This document shows, one piece after another, positions 63,117 to 64,000 of a DNA stretch of 64,000 nucleotides. Position 1 is the stretch's first letter. Every line of letters starts with the position of its first letter. The DNA lies in the NCBI RefSeq assembly GCF_000766795.1, contig NZ_JPDS01000001.1:1307001-1371000 (forward strand), given 5' to 3'. The position numbers and the translations under genes were made by a program. Origin of the DNA: Polaribacter sp. Hel1_85. GTDB taxonomy: Bacteria > Bacteroidota > Bacteroidia > Flavobacteriales > Flavobacteriaceae. The notes under the pieces are model-generated. The model searched no databases and had not been told where the DNA came from. It worked only from the letters and a program-made list of their open reading frames with translations.

Positions 63117-64000
63117 CTAATGTAGACTTTTAATTATTGATGCTAACTTTTTAGTTAATTCTTTTCTGTGATATTTTTCAATATTTTTAGAATTCACTTC
63201 TAAACTACCTTCATTATATTGAAGATAAAGTTTTAATATTTCTGATGACAACTCTTTCTCATTAGAAAAATCAACAACACAACCCGCATTTGTTTCTTTT
63301 AGAATTTCTGATAAATCTCCTTCTTTTGGTCCAATAGCTAAAATGGGTCTTTTTGCTGTTAAATACTCAAATAGTTTTCCGGTTAAAATCCCTTTAGACT
63401 TTTCTATATTCGGAATTAACAACAATAATACTTGTGCTTTTTTCTGATATTCTATTGCTTCAAAATGATTTACGTAACCAACAAAATTTACATTTTCAAG
63501 TAAATTATTATTGCCAACTTCTGTTTTAACTTCATCAGAAATATCACCGATAAAATTAAGTTTTAAATCTCTTTTAAAGTTTTCATTCTGAGAACAAAGT
63601 TTTTTTAAAACTCTAAATAAAACCTTTGGATTGCTTTGTTTTGGTAACAAACCAATGTAAGAAATCGTAAATTTTTTATCTAACCTTATAATATTTCTAG
63701 TGGATACTTCATCATCAAAACCATTGGTAATCACCTCTACTCTATTGGCAGTTTTTTTAAATTCTTCTTTTAGAGTATTACTAACTGTTAAAATACAATC
63801 TGCATTTTTTTAAAACAGCTTCTTCTAACTTTCTATTTTTGTTTTTTGCGAATGAAAGCTGATTAAAATCTTTATTATAATACAAATCAGACCATGGATC
63901 TCTAAAATCTGCAATCCATTTTATATTGTTTTTTTGCTGTAATTTATGAGCAATTAAATGCATGCTATGAGGTGGACCTGTAGAAATTATAGCATCAATT
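63117..64000 (-). pseudogene. Glycosyltransferase (GT4/GT-B type), frameshifted, 5' end outside window
   Basis: Two frames join into one protein. The upstream part reads VISTGPPHS-like IDAIISTGPPHSMHLIAHKL, KWIADFRDPWSDLYYNKDF and EEAVLKKC before a stop at 63781. The downstream part (63117-63734 and its open extension to about 63805) reads ADCILTVSNTLKEEFKKTAN, RVEVITNGFDDE, FTISYIGLLPKQSNPKVLFR and LLIPNIEKSKGILTGKLFEY with GPKEGDLSEIL. The break is at the 7-base T-run 63805-63811 (plus strand): one added A on the coding strand restores VLKKNADCILTVSN. Real mutation, slippage or sequencing error cannot be separated here. Function: transfer of a sugar in surface polysaccharide assembly. Confidence 0.85.

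Noticed and set aside
1..64000. CRISPR array, insertion sequence, prophage, toxin-antitoxin or anti-phage island
   Set aside because: No regularly spaced repeats, transposase motifs or defence-gene signatures were seen; gene content is largely core flavobacterial.

Overview
The window is a chromosomal segment from a low-GC member of the Bacteroidota, almost certainly a Flavobacteriaceae and perhaps close to Polaribacter or Tenacibaculum (the genus is a guess). Support comes from family content (DUF4270, DUF2851, DUF5683, DUF6122, LytS/LytTR pair, a signal peptidase I of 567 residues, a TPR/LuxR regulator), from many upstream boxes matching the Bacteroidota -7 element TAnnTTTG, from the near absence of Shine-Dalgarno sequences, and from lipoprotein signals of the 'SCS-D' type. 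There is no insertion sequence, prophage, CRISPR array or rRNA operon. The two ends are cut: an EamA transporter at base 1 and a glycosyltransferase at base 64000.

Layout. 1-6.4 kb (minus): EamA exporter, LptF/LptG permease and tgt in one run, then rluF, and a surface pair made of an outer-membrane protein and a DUF4270 lipoprotein. 6.6-13.9 kb (mostly plus): a kelch lipoprotein, a LytS/LytTR two-component pair, alkB (minus), a tiny orphan gene, a small lipoprotein and two exported proteins of unknown function. 13.9-15 kb: the decayed remains of a DUF3841 gene, then tRNA-Ser. aroC follows on the plus strand.

16-31.4 kb (minus) is the translation and transcription core. Read in its own direction it runs rpsU, xerC-like recombinase, hpf, tRNA-Thr, tRNA-Tyr, tRNA-Gly, tRNA-Thr, tuf, tRNA-Trp, secE, nusG, rplK, rplA, rplJ, rplL, rpoB, rpoC, with a DUF3467 gene after it. 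Hairpins sit in the nusG-rplK, rplL-rpoB and rpoB-rpoC gaps and after tuf.

31.6-37.6 kb (minus): acyl-CoA dehydrogenase, helix-hairpin-helix protein, alanine/glycine:cation symporter, RmlD-like reductase, a two-TM potassium channel with RCK domain and a PspC-like protein. 37.6-51.5 kb (plus): uvrA, a LOG-family protein, an M1-like protein without its catalytic motif fused to a predicted outer-membrane barrel, an outer-membrane/lipoprotein pair, a small zinc ribbon, a TPR/LuxR regulator and a fused 2-oxoacid dehydrogenase E1. 51.5-61.6 kb: DUF2851 (minus), nitroreductase and pepD, then parA-parB-DUF5683-dapB-lepB-wbqC, a Crp/Fnr regulator and DUF6122. 61.6-64 kb (minus): an O-unit flippase and a glycosyltransferase broken by a homopolymer frameshift, the start of a surface-polysaccharide locus.

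Most of the window is housekeeping. The places I would look at first are: (i) a symmetric TTAAC-N4-GTTAA site just behind the Crp/Fnr gene, placed where a class II activator would bind, ahead of a promoter box and a compact two-hairpin segment ending in a strong terminator; (ii) a structured intergenic repeat present twice, with a separate module inserted in one copy; (iii) the M1-like pseudo-peptidase/barrel fusion; (iv) the poly-A frameshift in the glycosyltransferase; (v) the DUF3841 pseudogene; (vi) a sigma-54-like site ahead of two orphan exported proteins.
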